Positions 1 through 8,900 of a DNA stretch of 21,849 nucleotides are shown here, piece by piece. Below the pieces are notes generated by a model. That model saw nothing but the letters and a program-made list of their open reading frames with translations, was not told the DNA's origin and searched no databases. The number at the start of each line of letters is the position of its first letter. The first letter of the stretch is position 1. The position numbers were made by a program, and so were the translations under genes. The DNA lies in NCBI GenBank assembly GCA_946575275.1, contig CAMNZV010000003.1, forward strand, positions 1-21,849, read 5' to 3'. The DNA is from an uncultured Clostridium sp. (GTDB taxonomy: Bacteria > Bacillota > Clostridia > Clostridiales > Clostridiaceae).

Positions 1-671
1 ATATTGCCTATTTTCAGGCATATACCAACACCTATGGTAATATAGAGGATTTAAGAAAGAAATACTATGAGGCAATTAATGAAGAGGGAGTTTTAGCACT
101 TGCAATTGCCACCAGACCAGATTGTTTAGGGGAAGAGGTATTAGACCTATTACAGGAAATAAACAAAAAGGTTTATGTATGGATAGAATTAGGTCTTCAA
201 ACTGTAAATGATAATGTAGCAAAAAAGATTAATAGGGGATATAAATTAAGTGTTTTTGAGGATGCAATTATAAAATTAAAGGAAAGAAATATTGATTTTG
301 TAGTACATTCTATATTTGGATTACCAGGGGAAGACATGAAGGATATGTTAGAGACTGTAGATTATATAGCTAAAAGTGGTGCTAGGGGAATTAAATTTCA
401 TTTACTTCATTTAATGAAAAATACACCTTTAGTTAAGTTATATGAGAAGGGTGAGCTTAAATTTATGTCACAGGAGGAGTATATAAATTTAATATGTGAA
501 AGCATAAGAAGAATACCAAAGGATATGGTAGTTCATAGGTTAACAGGGGATTCACCAAGGGCGTTATTAATAGAGCCTATGTGGAGCCTTAAAAAGTGGG
601 AAATATTAAATTCTATTGATTATACAATGAAGGAAAATAATTATTATCAGGGGGAAAAATATGAATATTGA
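1..671 (+). CDS. Radical SAM protein, YhcC/YtqA (TIGR01212-like) family, 5'-truncated
   Basis: This is the C-terminal part of a radical SAM protein; the open frame enters from the left edge (first full codon at 3) and stops at 671. The visible part begins with IAYFQAYTNTYG, a stretch I recognise from the YhcC/YtqA family. It continues with segments typical of the second half of a radical SAM barrel: LAIATRPDCL, VWIELGLQT and HSIFGLPGED. The N-terminal CxxxCxxC motif that would bind the SAM-cleaving [4Fe-4S] cluster lies outside the window, so cluster binding is inferred. The substrate of this family is not known to me. The stop overlaps the start of the next gene by 11 bp, which suggests translational coupling to the ComB-like protein. 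The family call is fairly secure; the biochemical role is not. Confidence 0.85.
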   Translation, partial: IAYFQAYTNTYGNIEDLRKKYYEAINEEGVLALAIATRPDCLGEEVLDLLQEINKKVYVWIELGLQTVNDNVAKKINRGYKLSVFEDAIIKLKERNIDFVVHSIFGLPGEDMKDMLETVDYIAKSGARGIKFHLLHLMKNTPLVKLYEKGELKFMSQEEYINLICESIRRIPKDMVVHRLTGDSPRALLIEPMWSLKKWEILNSIDYTMKENNYYQGEKYEY

Positions 672-1365
672 TATTGTTATTTCAGCAGATTACATAAGGG
701 AGTCTGATATTAAGGATAAGATTGTTGTGGTTATAGATGTATTTAGGGCAACATCAGTTATTGTTACTGCATTTAAAAATGGATGCAAGAGTTTTACACC
801 TGTACGTACAATTGAGGAGGCATTAAAATTAAAGGAGACAAATCCTAATATTTTATTAGGTGGAGAAAGAAGGGGACTTAAGATTGAAGGCTTTAATTTT
901 TCTAATTCACCACTTGAATATACAAGTGAAAATATAAAGGGAAGGGAAGTTGCCTTTACAACAACTAATGGAACTAGAGCATTAACAAAGTGTAGCCCTG
1001 CTTCAAAGGTATTAATTGGTGCTATGATAAATGGTAGAGCTGTTGCAGATAGATTAAATGAAATAAATAAGGATGTTGTTATTGTCAATTCTGGAACAGA
1101 AGGAAGATTTTCTATAGATGATTTTATTTGCTCTGGATATATTATAAGTGAAGTATTAAAAAGAAATAATAATGTGGAGCTAACAGATATAGCAAGACTT
1201 GCAGCTATTGATTATTCAAAAGAGGAAAATGTGCTTGATTATATATCTAAGGCAAAGCATTATGAATATATGATTAGTATAAATTTAGAGGAGGATATTA
1301 ATTATTGCATTCAAAAGGATAAAACAGAGGTTGTACCAGAATATAATAAAAATATTGTAGTATAA
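661..1365 (+). CDS. comB: 2-phosphosulfolactate phosphatase family protein (ComB-like)
   Basis: A 234-residue protein of the ComB family, which in methanogens removes phosphate from 2-phosphosulfolactate in coenzyme M synthesis and in some bacteria makes sulfolactate. Family hallmarks are VVVIDVFRATSVI near residue 22 (a conserved Asp/Arg site), LLGGERRG near residue 65, FTTTNGTRAL near residue 100, VNSGTEGRFSIDD near 142 and a C-terminal RLAAIDYS segment. Length is normal for the family. The ATG at 661 follows AGGGGG (649-654) by 6 nt. It overlaps the upstream radical SAM stop, so the two are probably co-translated. No ComA- or ComC-like gene is visible, so the physiological substrate in this organism is uncertain and another phosphatase role is possible. 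Confidence 0.85.
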   Translation: MNIDIVISADYIRESDIKDKIVVVIDVFRATSVIVTAFKNGCKSFTPVRTIEEALKLKETNPNILLGGERRGLKIEGFNFSNSPLEYTSENIKGREVAFTTTNGTRALTKCSPASKVLIGAMINGRAVADRLNEINKDVVIVNSGTEGRFSIDDFICSGYIISEVLKRNNNVELTDIARLAAIDYSKEENVLDYISKAKHYEYMISINLEEDINYCIQKDKTEVVPEYNKNIVV

Positions 1366-1380
1366 AAATAACTTAAATGA

Positions 1381-1408
1381 CCAATAATAAATATATTATA
1401 GTTATTGG
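1381..1408. promoter_or_regulatory. AT-rich nested inverted repeat over the rubrerythrin start region (possible operator or RBS hairpin)
   Basis: CCAATAA (1381-1387) is repeated inverted as TTATTGG (1402-1408). A second perfect inverted repeat, TAATA (1385-1389) with TATTA (1394-1398), lies inside it. The right arm covers the first two bases of the GGAGG ribosome binding site (1407-1411). A weak -10-like TATTAT (1394-1399) lies in the same place. This could be a repressor operator over the promoter or an RNA hairpin limiting translation. It resembles a PerR box only partially. Chance is a real alternative in DNA this AT-rich. Confidence 0.35.
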
Positions 1409-1419
1409 AGGTTATTAAG

Positions 1420-2010
1420 GTGAATTTAAAAGATAGTAAAACAAAAACTAATTTAATGAGAGCATTTGCAGGTGAAAGTCAGGCTAGAAATAGATATGAT
1501 ATTGCAGCAGATGTTGCCAAAAAAAATGGATTATATGTTATTGAATCGGTATTTAAATATACAGCTACACAGGAAAAGGCACATGGAAAGGTATTTTATG
1601 ATTTCTTGGTATCAAGCTCAGGAGAAAATATATTAATTGATGACGGAGCATATCCAATTGATATTTTTGAAAAGGTTGAGGATTATTTAAAGGCGGCCAA
1701 TCATAATGAATTAGAGGAACATGATGTTGTATATAAAAGTTTTTCAGATGTTGCAAAAGAAGAAGGATTTGATCATATTTCCAAGGTATTTCATAACATT
1801 GGAGAGGTTGAAAAAGTTCATGCAGATAGGTTTAATGACTATTACACCAAAATAACAAATAATACTTTGTTTAAAAGAACAGAAGCAACTGAATGGATGT
1901 GTACTAATTGTGGTTTTATATTTGAAGGCAATGAAGCACCAATGGCATGTCCTGTATGTACATATCCAAGGGGATACTTTATGGAAGTTCCAAATAATAT
2001 GCCACAGTAA
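1420..2010 (+). CDS. rbr: Rubrerythrin
   Basis: Rubrerythrin is a cytoplasmic non-haem diiron peroxidase that reduces hydrogen peroxide with electrons from rubredoxin-type carriers, a main oxygen defence in anaerobes. An N-terminal ferritin-like four-helix bundle shows the diiron ligands: E19 in AGESQARNRY, E52 and H55 in TATQEKAH, E97 in ELEEHD, and E131 and H134 in EVEKVH. A C-terminal rubredoxin domain follows with CTNC and CPVC. This is the classical order, not reverse rubrerythrin, and 196 residues is normal. I chose the GTG at 1420 because GGAGG (1407-1411) sits 8 nt upstream; a TTG at 1405 in the same frame is inside that site. A strong hairpin follows the stop. The gene is probably peroxide- or oxygen-induced, by family knowledge. 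Confidence 0.93.
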   Translation: MNLKDSKTKTNLMRAFAGESQARNRYDIAADVAKKNGLYVIESVFKYTATQEKAHGKVFYDFLVSSSGENILIDDGAYPIDIFEKVEDYLKAANHNELEEHDVVYKSFSDVAKEEGFDHISKVFHNIGEVEKVHADRFNDYYTKITNNTLFKRTEATEWMCTNCGFIFEGNEAPMACPVCTYPRGYFMEVPNNMPQ

Positions 2011-2064
2011 AATTTGTGTGAAGGTGTGCTTATTTTAACATAGGCATACCTTCACATAAATTTA
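2011..2064. terminator. Long hairpin after rubrerythrin, probable terminator
   Basis: The left arm (2011-2032, starting right after the stop codon) and right arm (2041-2062) pair over about 22 bp with three G-U wobbles around an 8-nt loop. The tract after the stem is short and only moderately T-rich. The mirror strand also ends in T's (from the A's before the stem), so it could work in both directions. The stem length makes a structural role convincing; termination efficiency is inferred. Confidence 0.65.
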
Positions 2065-2136
2065 AAGGAAATTTAATAGGTTTTTCATGTATTAGTGATA
2101 AAATATTAAGAAAATCAAATGATTAGAGGTATGGGT

Positions 2137-3867
2137 ATGAAGAGTATAAAGGGTAAAATAACAATGTTTTTTTCAATAACAGTTTCTTTAGCAATTATAT
2201 TAGTAAGTGTATTAGGATATATAAGAGCCTATGAGAATGCAATAAATGTTTCTGAAATTCAATCAAAGGAAAAATTAAAGGGAGATATTAATGGATTAAA
2301 AAAATATATAGAATTTGAATATGGTGATTTGTCATATAAAGGTGGACAATTACAGGATAATAAAGGAAATAGTATATCAAAAAAGTATGAAATTTTAGAT
2401 GAGGTAAAGAATGATTTTTCTGATGTTGCTACTATTTTCGTTAAGGATAATTCTGATTTTACACGAATAGCTACCAATGTATTAGATGAAACAGGTTCTC
2501 GTATGGATGGAACAAATTTAGATACTACAATGGAATCTTATAAATCATTAATAAATGGTAATTCATATACAGGAAGAACTACAATTAACAAAATTGAATA
2601 TTTTACAACCTATGAGCCTATTATTAAAAATGGTGAAACAATAGGTGCATTATTTGTAGGTGTTCCTATGGATGATATAAATAAAGAAATTAGTGGGACA
2701 ATGTCAAAGCATTTAATAATGGTTGTTTCAATGGATATCTTTTTTATAATTTTATCAATAATAATTTCTTTGATTCTTGCAAAAACTATAACTAAGTCAT
2801 TAAATGAAACAGTTAGGTTTGCAAAGAAGATACAAGATTTAGATGTATCTGAGGATATTAATTTAAAATTATTAAATACAAAGGATGAAGTTGGCCAAGT
2901 AATAGGGTCAATACAAACAGCTATTGTTAACCTAAGAGAGTTTGCTAAGGTAACTAGTGAGGAATCTGATAATATAGATAATTTTTCTATGGTATTAGAA
3001 AATAATATAAATCAAGTAAGTGATACCTCTAAGGAAATTTCAAATGTTGTTGTACAAATTGCAGATGGGGCTACCAATCAAGCAAAGAGTACTGAAGAAG
3101 GAAAAGATAAAGTAGAAGATCTAGGAGATTTTATTGAAAATTGCAAAATTGAATTAACAAATTTAAACAATCTAATGAAAGAAGTTGAAAACTTAAAGCA
3201 AGATGGTATTAAATCAATGGAGGATTTAACAAAAGAAAGTGTAGTTTCAACTGATTCAACACGTAATATTTATAATGTAATTATTGAAACAAATAAGAAA
3301 GCTAAAAGGATTGAAGAAGCAAGTTTAAAGATAAGAGAAATAGGAGAACAAACTGATTTATTAGCCTTAAATGCAGCAATTGAAGCGGTAAGAGCTGGAG
3401 ATAGTGGTAATGGATTTAACGTTGTAGCAGAAGAAATAAGGAAATTAGCAGAAGAATCAAATAAGTTTACAGGTGAAATAAGTAGTATAATTGATGATTT
3501 AATTCAATCTACAGAGCAAGCAGTTAGCACTATGAAAAACATGATGGCACTTATGGATAATCAAAATAAGAATGTTCAATTAACTTCAGAAAAGTTTGTG
3601 GGTATTTCAGGAAGTATTGAAAAGTCTATGTTATCTTTGGAAAGCTTAAATAGTATTTCTGAATCTATGGAAAAGGAAAAGGAAGTTATTATACAGGTTA
3701 TGGAAGGGCTATCATCTATAGCAGAAGAAAATGCGGCATCAACTGAAGAAGTTGCAGCCTCAGTTCAAGAACAGGAAGCTAGCATACAAGAATTTAAGGA
3801 CTTAATTTTGAATATGTCTGAGTTGTCTGCTGAAATGAAAGAAAATATTAAGAAATTTAAATACTAG
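2137..3867 (+). CDS. Methyl-accepting chemotaxis protein with extracellular Cache-type sensor
   Basis: A transmembrane chemoreceptor that would control CheA through CheW. Order of parts, counted from 2137: first membrane helix about residues 8-28; an extracellular sensor of about 160 residues resembling the single-Cache family ([18 protein letters not shown], then [12 protein letters not shown] and [13 protein letters not shown]); a second membrane helix about 190-215; a HAMP-like linker; and a long coiled-coil signalling domain. The conserved tip is [20 protein letters not shown] followed by [16 protein letters not shown]. No C-terminal CheR/CheB-docking pentapeptide is seen. ATG codons at 2119, 2131 and 2137 are in frame; I chose 2137 because AGAGG (2125-2129) lies 7 nt upstream and the protein then starts MKSIKGKI, usual for this family. 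No other chemotaxis gene is nearby. The ligand cannot be predicted. Confidence 0.92.
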   Translation: MKSIKGKITMFFSITVSLAIILVSVLGYIRAYENAINVSEIQSKEKLKGDINGLKKYIEFEYGDLSYKGGQLQDNKGNSISKKYEILDEVKNDFSDVATIFVKDNSDFTRIATNVLDETGSRMDGTNLDTTMESYKSLINGNSYTGRTTINKIEYFTTYEPIIKNGETIGALFVGVPMDDINKEISGTMSKHLIMVVSMDIFFIILSIIISLILAKTITKSLNETVRFAKKIQDLDVSEDINLKLLNTKDEVGQVIGSIQTAIVNLREFAKVTSEESDNIDNFSMVLENNINQVSDTSKEISNVVVQIADGATNQAKSTEEGKDKVEDLGDFIENCKIELTNLNNLMKEVENLKQDGIKSMEDLTKESVVSTDSTRNIYNVIIETNKKAKRIEEASLKIREIGEQTDLLALNAAIEAVRAGDSGNGFNVVAEEIRKLAEESNKFTGEISSIIDDLIQSTEQAVSTMKNMMALMDNQNKNVQLTSEKFVGISGSIEKSMLSLESLNSISESMEKEKEVIIQVMEGLSSIAEENAASTEEVAASVQEQEASIQEFKDLILNMSELSAEMKENIKKFKY

Positions 3868-3881
3868 TTAAAAAAATACTA

Positions 3882-3909
3882 TTGAAAATATCTGAATTAT
3901 TGATAAAAT
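3882..3909 (+). promoter_or_regulatory. Predicted sigma-A promoter for the aspartate kinase
   Basis: TTGAAA (3882-3887), a 16-nt spacer and TAAAAT (3904-3909) fit a housekeeping promoter. It would start transcription near 3916, about 30 nt before the aspartate kinase ATG. That leader is too short for a lysine riboswitch, so feedback is expected mainly at the protein level. Assigned from consensus match only. Confidence 0.45.
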
Positions 3910-3945
3910 AAACTTTGTAATATAAAAAAAGTTGGGGGCCGAAAA

Positions 3946-5253
3946 ATGAATACAATTGTAACTAAGTTTGGAGGAAGCTCTCTTGCAGATGCTTCACAAT
4001 TTAAAAAGGTTAAAAATATTATTTTATCTAATAGTGAAAGGAAATATGTTATACCATCAGCACCTGGGAAAAGAGATAAAAAGGATTCAAAGATAACAGA
4101 TTTATTGTACTTATGTAATGCACACGTTGAAACTGGAATTCCATTAGATGATGTTTTTAAACATATTTCTGATAGATATGAGGGAATAGTAAAAGATTTA
4201 GAATTAAATTTTGATATAAAGAAACATTTAGACATAGTTAAAAAGGATTTAGAAAATGGAGCATCAAAGGAATATGCAGCAAGCAGAGGAGAATATTTAA
4301 ATGGTTTAGTACTTGCAAATTATTTGGGATATGAATTTGTTGATGCTAAAGAAGTTATGATATTTACACAGGATGGTATACTAAATAGAGAAAAAACAGA
4401 TATAGCATTAAGAGAAAAACTTAAAAACATTGAAACAGCTGTAATTCCTGGTTTTTATGGAGCTAATGAGAAGGGTGATATTGTTACCTTTTCAAGGGGA
4501 GGTTCAGATGTTACTGGGGCATTAGTTGCTGCAGGTGTAGATGCAAAATTGTACGAAAACTGGACAGATGTTTCTGGATTTTTAATGGCAGATCCTAGAA
4601 TAGTAGAAAATCCAAAAGCTATTGGTTCAATTACATATAAGGAATTAAGAGAACTTGCATATATGGGTGCATCTGTACTTCATGAAGATGCCATATTTCC
4701 AGTTAGAGAAGCTGGAATTCCAATAAACATTAAAAATACAAATAAGCCAGAAGACAAGGGTACATTAATAGTTCAAGGTACTGAAGGGGATGATAAAACC
4801 TTAACTGGTATAGCAGGTAAAAAGGATTTTACAGTAATATCTCTTGAAAAAGCTATGATGAACTCAGAATTAGGATTTTGTAGAAAGGTTTTAGGTGTCT
4901 TAGAGGTAAATGGAGTATCCTTTGAATGTATGCCATCAGGAATAGACACAGTATGTGTTGTAATTTCTGATTCACAACTTCAAAATAAGAAGGAAAAAAT
5001 TGTAGAAGAAATAAAAAGAAGTTGTAATCCAGATTCTATAAGTGTGTTGCCTAATATGGCATTAATTGCAACTGTAGGTAAGGGAATGGCTAAAAATAGA
5101 GGAGTAGCATCAAAGGTATTTACAGCATTATCTGATGCTGGGGTTAATATTAGAATGATTGACCAAGGCTCATCAGAAATGAATATACTTGTTGGTGTTG
5201 AAAATGATGATTTTGAAAAGGCTATAAAGGCTATATATAAGAAATTCAATTAG
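3946..5253 (+). CDS. Aspartate kinase (monofunctional, tandem ACT domains)
   Basis: Phosphorylates L-aspartate with ATP to L-4-aspartyl phosphate, the first step of the lysine, threonine, methionine and diaminopimelate pathway. The N-terminal kinase domain (about residues 1-290) starts with TKFGGSS and includes YVIPSAPGKRD, the active-site region FSRGGSDVTGAL and the ENWTDVSGFLMADPR segment. The last 145 or so residues hold two ACT domains, with GVSFECMPSGIDTVCVVI in the first and GVNIRMIDQGSSEMNILVGV in the second, implying allosteric control by an amino acid. Its 435 residues are usual for clostridial single-function enzymes. GGGGG (3934-3938) precedes the ATG by 7 nt. It appears monocistronic, from the promoter at 3882 to the hairpin at 5263. 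I give no symbol because lysC-, thrD- and dapG-type isoenzymes cannot be told apart here. Confidence 0.95.
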   Translation: MNTIVTKFGGSSLADASQFKKVKNIILSNSERKYVIPSAPGKRDKKDSKITDLLYLCNAHVETGIPLDDVFKHISDRYEGIVKDLELNFDIKKHLDIVKKDLENGASKEYAASRGEYLNGLVLANYLGYEFVDAKEVMIFTQDGILNREKTDIALREKLKNIETAVIPGFYGANEKGDIVTFSRGGSDVTGALVAAGVDAKLYENWTDVSGFLMADPRIVENPKAIGSITYKELRELAYMGASVLHEDAIFPVREAGIPINIKNTNKPEDKGTLIVQGTEGDDKTLTGIAGKKDFTVISLEKAMMNSELGFCRKVLGVLEVNGVSFECMPSGIDTVCVVISDSQLQNKKEKIVEEIKRSCNPDSISVLPNMALIATVGKGMAKNRGVASKVFTALSDAGVNIRMIDQGSSEMNILVGVENDDFEKAIKAIYKKFN

Positions 5254-5262
5254 AATAAATAA

Positions 5263-5306
5263 TAAGGCTAAAATTCATTCCATTTAATTGGTGAATTTTA
5301 GCCTTA
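5263..5306. terminator. Bidirectional intrinsic terminator between convergent genes
   Basis: A perfect 15-bp stem (5263-5277 with 5292-5306, core AAGGCTAAAATTCA) closes a 14-nt loop. T-rich sequence follows on the plus strand (TCTTTATAATT), and the A-rich sequence before it gives T's on the minus strand. It lies 9 nt after the aspartate kinase stop and 3 nt from the stop of the minus-strand BFD-like gene, so it should terminate both. Confidence 0.85.
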
Positions 5307-5309
5307 TCT

Positions 5310-5528
5310 TTATAATTGATTTAATTCATTCTCTATTAAGGTTTTTATCTTAGGAAGACATCTTCGACCTTTGCAACCACCAGATCCAGCACCTGTTGCT
5401 TCCATTACCTTTGGAATGGTATTTGCTCCATTTCTAATAGCTTTTTTTATGGTGGCTCTATTAATAACTTTGCATATACATACTCTTGTAAGCTTATCTA
5501 AGATTTCTTCACTTGCATTATTCTCCAT
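5310..5528 (-). CDS. BFD-like [2Fe-2S]-binding small protein
   Basis: A 72-residue protein consisting of a single BFD-like domain (bacterioferritin-associated-ferredoxin fold). Four cysteines are in the family pattern: CIC at 17-19, and GGCKGRRC near residues 51-57, a C-x4-C pair, which should ligate one [2Fe-2S] cluster. The same module occurs free-standing as Bfd, which releases iron from bacterioferritin, and as a domain in NirB, NifU and some dehydrogenases. No ferritin or redox partner is adjacent, so the partner is unknown. The reverse-strand ATG at 5528 follows GGAGGAAAATTA, an excellent ribosome binding site. A TATAAT -10 (plus-strand 5552-5557) upstream would give a very short leader, though its -35 is weak. 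It is convergent with the aspartate kinase and divergent from the ileS leader, so it is transcribed alone. Confidence 0.87.
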   Translation of the reverse strand: MENNASEEILDKLTRVCICKVINRATIKKAIRNGANTIPKVMEATGAGSGGCKGRRCLPKIKTLIENELNQL

Positions 5529-5654
5529 TAATTTTCCTCCACAAATAATGTATTATACCTATATTAAAACACTTAAGAAATTAATAGTCAATTGTATTTA
5601 ATAATTACTATTAAATATTTTCTGTAAATGTAAAAAGTTGAAGTTCTTTAATAA

Positions 5655-5683
5655 TTGACAATTAATAAAAAGTTTTTTATAAT
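5655..5683 (+). promoter_or_regulatory. Consensus sigma-A promoter for the ileS T-box transcript
   Basis: TTGACA (5655-5660), exactly 17 nt, then TATAAT (5678-5683): a perfect match in both hexamers and spacing. The transcript would start near 5690, directly ahead of the T-box leader. Such a strong promoter suits attenuation control, where output is set after initiation. Confidence 0.85.
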
Positions 5684-5689
5684 ATTATA

Positions 5690-5942
5690 AATGACTGTGA
5701 TTAGGAAAAGTAGCTATATATTCTTTTTTTAGAGAATAATCGGTTGGTGCAAGATTATAAAGAACTGTAGTAAAAATCACCTAGGAGTTGGAAACTGAAC
5801 AATTTAATTTAAGTAAGTATTCCCGTTATCTAGCGTTAATAGATAGAGTATGATGGTACTCAATTAATATCCTGTTTAATTAGGATTTATATTAGGTGGT
5901 ATAGCGAATTTAACTTCGTCCTTAATTGGATGGGGTTTTTTT
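5690..5942 (+). promoter_or_regulatory. T-box leader, isoleucine-specific (specifier ATC), controlling ileS
   Basis: A tRNA-sensing leader of about 250 nt. Landmarks in order are the AGTA S-turn motif (5709-5712), the AGAGA and distal-loop region with GGTTGGTGCAAG (5742-5753), the specifier loop with ATC at 5776-5778 followed by ACCTAGGAG, then TAGGTGGTATAGCG (5893-5906), a clear T-box motif, and a terminator. The TGGT bulge in the T-box (5897-5900) would pair with a tRNA ending in ACCA. ATC is an isoleucine codon and the next gene is isoleucyl-tRNA synthetase, so the specificity is self-consistent. Uncharged tRNA-Ile should stabilise the antiterminator and switch ileS on. The start is inferred from the promoter and helix boundaries are approximate. 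Confidence 0.92.
5912..5942 (+). terminator. T-box-controlled terminator upstream of ileS
   Basis: AACTTCGTCC (5912-5921) pairs with GGATGGGGTT (5928-5937), with several G-U pairs, and runs into seven T's (5936-5942). Its left arm is also the partner of the T-box sequence in the alternative antiterminator. Confidence 0.85.
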
Positions 5943-5977
5943 ATTGTAAATAATAGAATTTGAAGGGAGTTATTCTA

Positions 5978-8900
5978 ATGTACAAGAAGGTTGAACTTTC
6001 TAAAGGATTTGTTGGAATGGAAAAGGACGTTGCAGATCTTTGGAAGAAAAAAGAAGTTATTAAAAGAAACTTTGATATGAATCAAGATGGAGAATATTTC
6101 ACATTTTATGATGGACCTCCAACAGCAAATGGAAAGCCTCATGTTGGGCATATATTAACAAGGGTAATGAAGGATATTATTCCAAGATACAAGGTTATGA
6201 AGGGATATAAGGTAATTAGAAAAGCAGGTTGGGATACTCATGGATTGCCAGTTGAGCTTGAAATAGAAAAGAAACTTGGTATTTCAGGTAAGGAACAAAT
6301 AGAGGAATACGGTGTAGAAAAATTCGTAAAAGAATGCAAAGAAAGTGTATTTACCTATGTTTCTATGTGGGAAGATATGACAAGCAAAATTGGATATTGG
6401 GTTGATATGGATGAACCATATGTAACTTACCATAACTCTTATATAGAATCAGTTTGGTGGGCATTAAAACAAATGTGGGATAAGGGTCTATTATACGAAG
6501 GTCACAAAGTAATGCCATATTGCCCAAGGTGTGGAACAGCCTTATCTTCCCATGAGGTTGCACAGGGATATAAGGATGTTAAGGATTTAACTTGTATTGC
6601 TAAATTTAAGGTTAGTGGAGAAAATAATAAATTTATATTAGCTTGGACAACAACACCTTGGACATTACCATCAAATTTAGCATTATGTATTAATAAAGCA
6701 TATACCTATATTGAAGCAAAGGTAGGAGATGAAACCTATATATTAGCAAAGGATTTAGCTTGCAAGGTATTAGGTGAGGACTATGAAATAGTTAAAGAAT
6801 TTAAGGGAACTGAGCTACTAGGTGTTAAGTATGAACAGCTTATGCCTTTTGGAGAGATTACAGGAAAGGCATTTGAGGTAATTCATGGAGACTATGTAAC
6901 ATTATCTGATGGTACTGGAATTGTTCATATTGCACCAGCTTATGGTGAAGATGACAGTATGGTAGCAAAAGCAAATGGAATAACATTTATAAATTTAGTT
7001 GATAAAGAAGGTAAATTTGTAGATGAAGTAACTCCATGGGCAGGAAAGTTTGTTAAGAAGTGTGATGAAAGCATTTGTAAATGGCTTGAAGAAAATAACA
7101 AGTTATTTAAGTCTGAAAGACACCTACATTCATATCCACATTGTTGGAGATGTGATACACCACTTTTATATTATCCTAAGGAAAGCTGGTTTGTTGCAAT
7201 GACAAAGCTTAGGGATAAATTACTTGAAAATAATAACAATATCAATTGGTATCCAGATAACATTAGAACTGGAAGGTTTGGTAAGTTCTTAGAAAATGTT
7301 ATTGATTGGGGTATTTCAAGAGATAGATATTGGGGAACACCACTTCCTATATGGGAATGTGAATGTGGTCATAAGGAATGTATAGGTAGTATTGAAGAAT
7401 TAAAACAAAAAGGAATTAAGGTTCCAGATGAAATTGAACTTCATAAGCCATATATTGACAATGTAAACTTGAAGTGCCCAGATTGTGGAAAGGAAATGAA
7501 GAGAACAAAAGAAGTTATTGATTGTTGGTTTGATTCAGGCTCTATGCCTTTCGCTCAATTACATTATCCTTTTGAAAATAAGGAATTGTTTGAACAAAAC
7601 TACCCAGCACAATTTATTTCTGAGGCAGTAGATCAAACTAGAGGATGGTTCTACACATTACTTGCAATTTCTACAGCAATATTTGATAGAAATCCTTTTG
7701 AAAACTGTATAGTTTTAGGTCATGTTCTTGATAAAAAAGGATTAAAAATGTCTAAATCTAAGGGAAATGTAGTTGATCCATTTGAGGTTTTAGATTCACA
7801 GGGTGCAGATGCTACAAGATGGCATTTTTATACTGCAAGTGCTCCTTGGCTACCAACAAGATTTTCTATTGATGATGTGCAAGAAGCACAAAGAAAATTT
7901 TTAAGTACGTTATGGAATGTATATTCGTTTTATGTTTTATATGCAGATATAGATAAATTTAATCCATTAGATTACAAGGATTTTAAATCTGAAAATGTTA
8001 TGGATAAATGGATAATGTCTAAGCTAAATACACTAATTAAAGAAGTTGACAGCAAGCTTTATAACTATGACATAACTAATGCAGCTTTAATTATAGAAGA
8101 ATTTACTGATGATTTATCAAATTGGTATGTAAGAAGAAACAGGTCAAGATATTGGAGCCAAGAAATGACTGATGACAAAATAGGTGCTTATATTACATTA
8201 TATAATGCCTTAGTTTCTTTATGTAAGGTAGCAGCACCATTTATACCATTTATGACTGAAGAAATTTATCAAAATTTAGTTGTAAATATAGATAAAAATG
8301 CTCCAGATAGCTTACATTTATGTTTATGGCCTAAGGTTAAAGAAGAATGTATAAATAAAGATCTAGAAAAAGAAATGGATTTAGCATATAGCATTGTTAA
8401 ACTTGGTAGAAGTGCAAGAAATGCTGCAAATATTAAAAATAGGCAGCCATTATCAGAAATATTAGTTTCAACAGCATCTCTTCCAGAATATTATGGGGAT
8501 ATTATCACTGATGAATTAAATATTAAATCAATTACATTTGGTGCTGATTTATCAGAACATGTTAATTTTGAACTAAAACCAAACCTACCTGTACTTGGGA
8601 AACAATATGGAAAGCTAATACCTGGTATAAGAAAGGTAATATCATCTTATAATCAAATGGAGTTAGCCCAAAAATTAAAATCAGGCAAGGTAGAATTAAT
8701 TAATGTTGATGGTGTTGAAATTGAATTAAATTCAAATAATATATTAGTAACAATGCAAGGCTTAGAGGGATATGCTTTTGCAGGAGAAGGTGAAGTAGGT
8801 GTAGTATTGGACACCCAAATCACAGAGGAATTAAGAGAAGAAGGTCATATAAGAGAAATAATTTCAAAGATTCAAAACATGAGAAAAGAAAAGGGCTTTG

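Noticed and set aside
690..1088. 132-codon open frame on the minus strand opposite the ComB-like gene
   Set aside because: It lies wholly inside a well-supported gene, has no family resemblance and no convincing ribosome binding site; similar antisense frames at 3897-4235 and 4980-5249 were dropped for the same reason.
3868..3945. Lysine riboswitch ahead of the aspartate kinase
   Set aside because: The intergenic space is 78 bp and the predicted leader about 30 nt, far too short for that riboswitch, and none of its structural landmarks is visible.
5371..5601. 76-codon plus-strand frame overlapping the BFD-like gene
   Set aside because: The minus-strand product has the four-cysteine BFD pattern and an excellent ribosome binding site; the plus frame is its antisense shadow.
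5960..5977. Upstream alternative starts giving slightly longer proteins (TTG 5960, TTG 10225, GTG 12610, GTG 9166, TTG 1405, ATG 2119)
   Set aside because: In each case a good ribosome binding site lies between the upstream codon and the chosen start or overlaps the upstream codon, and the shorter protein begins where family members begin.
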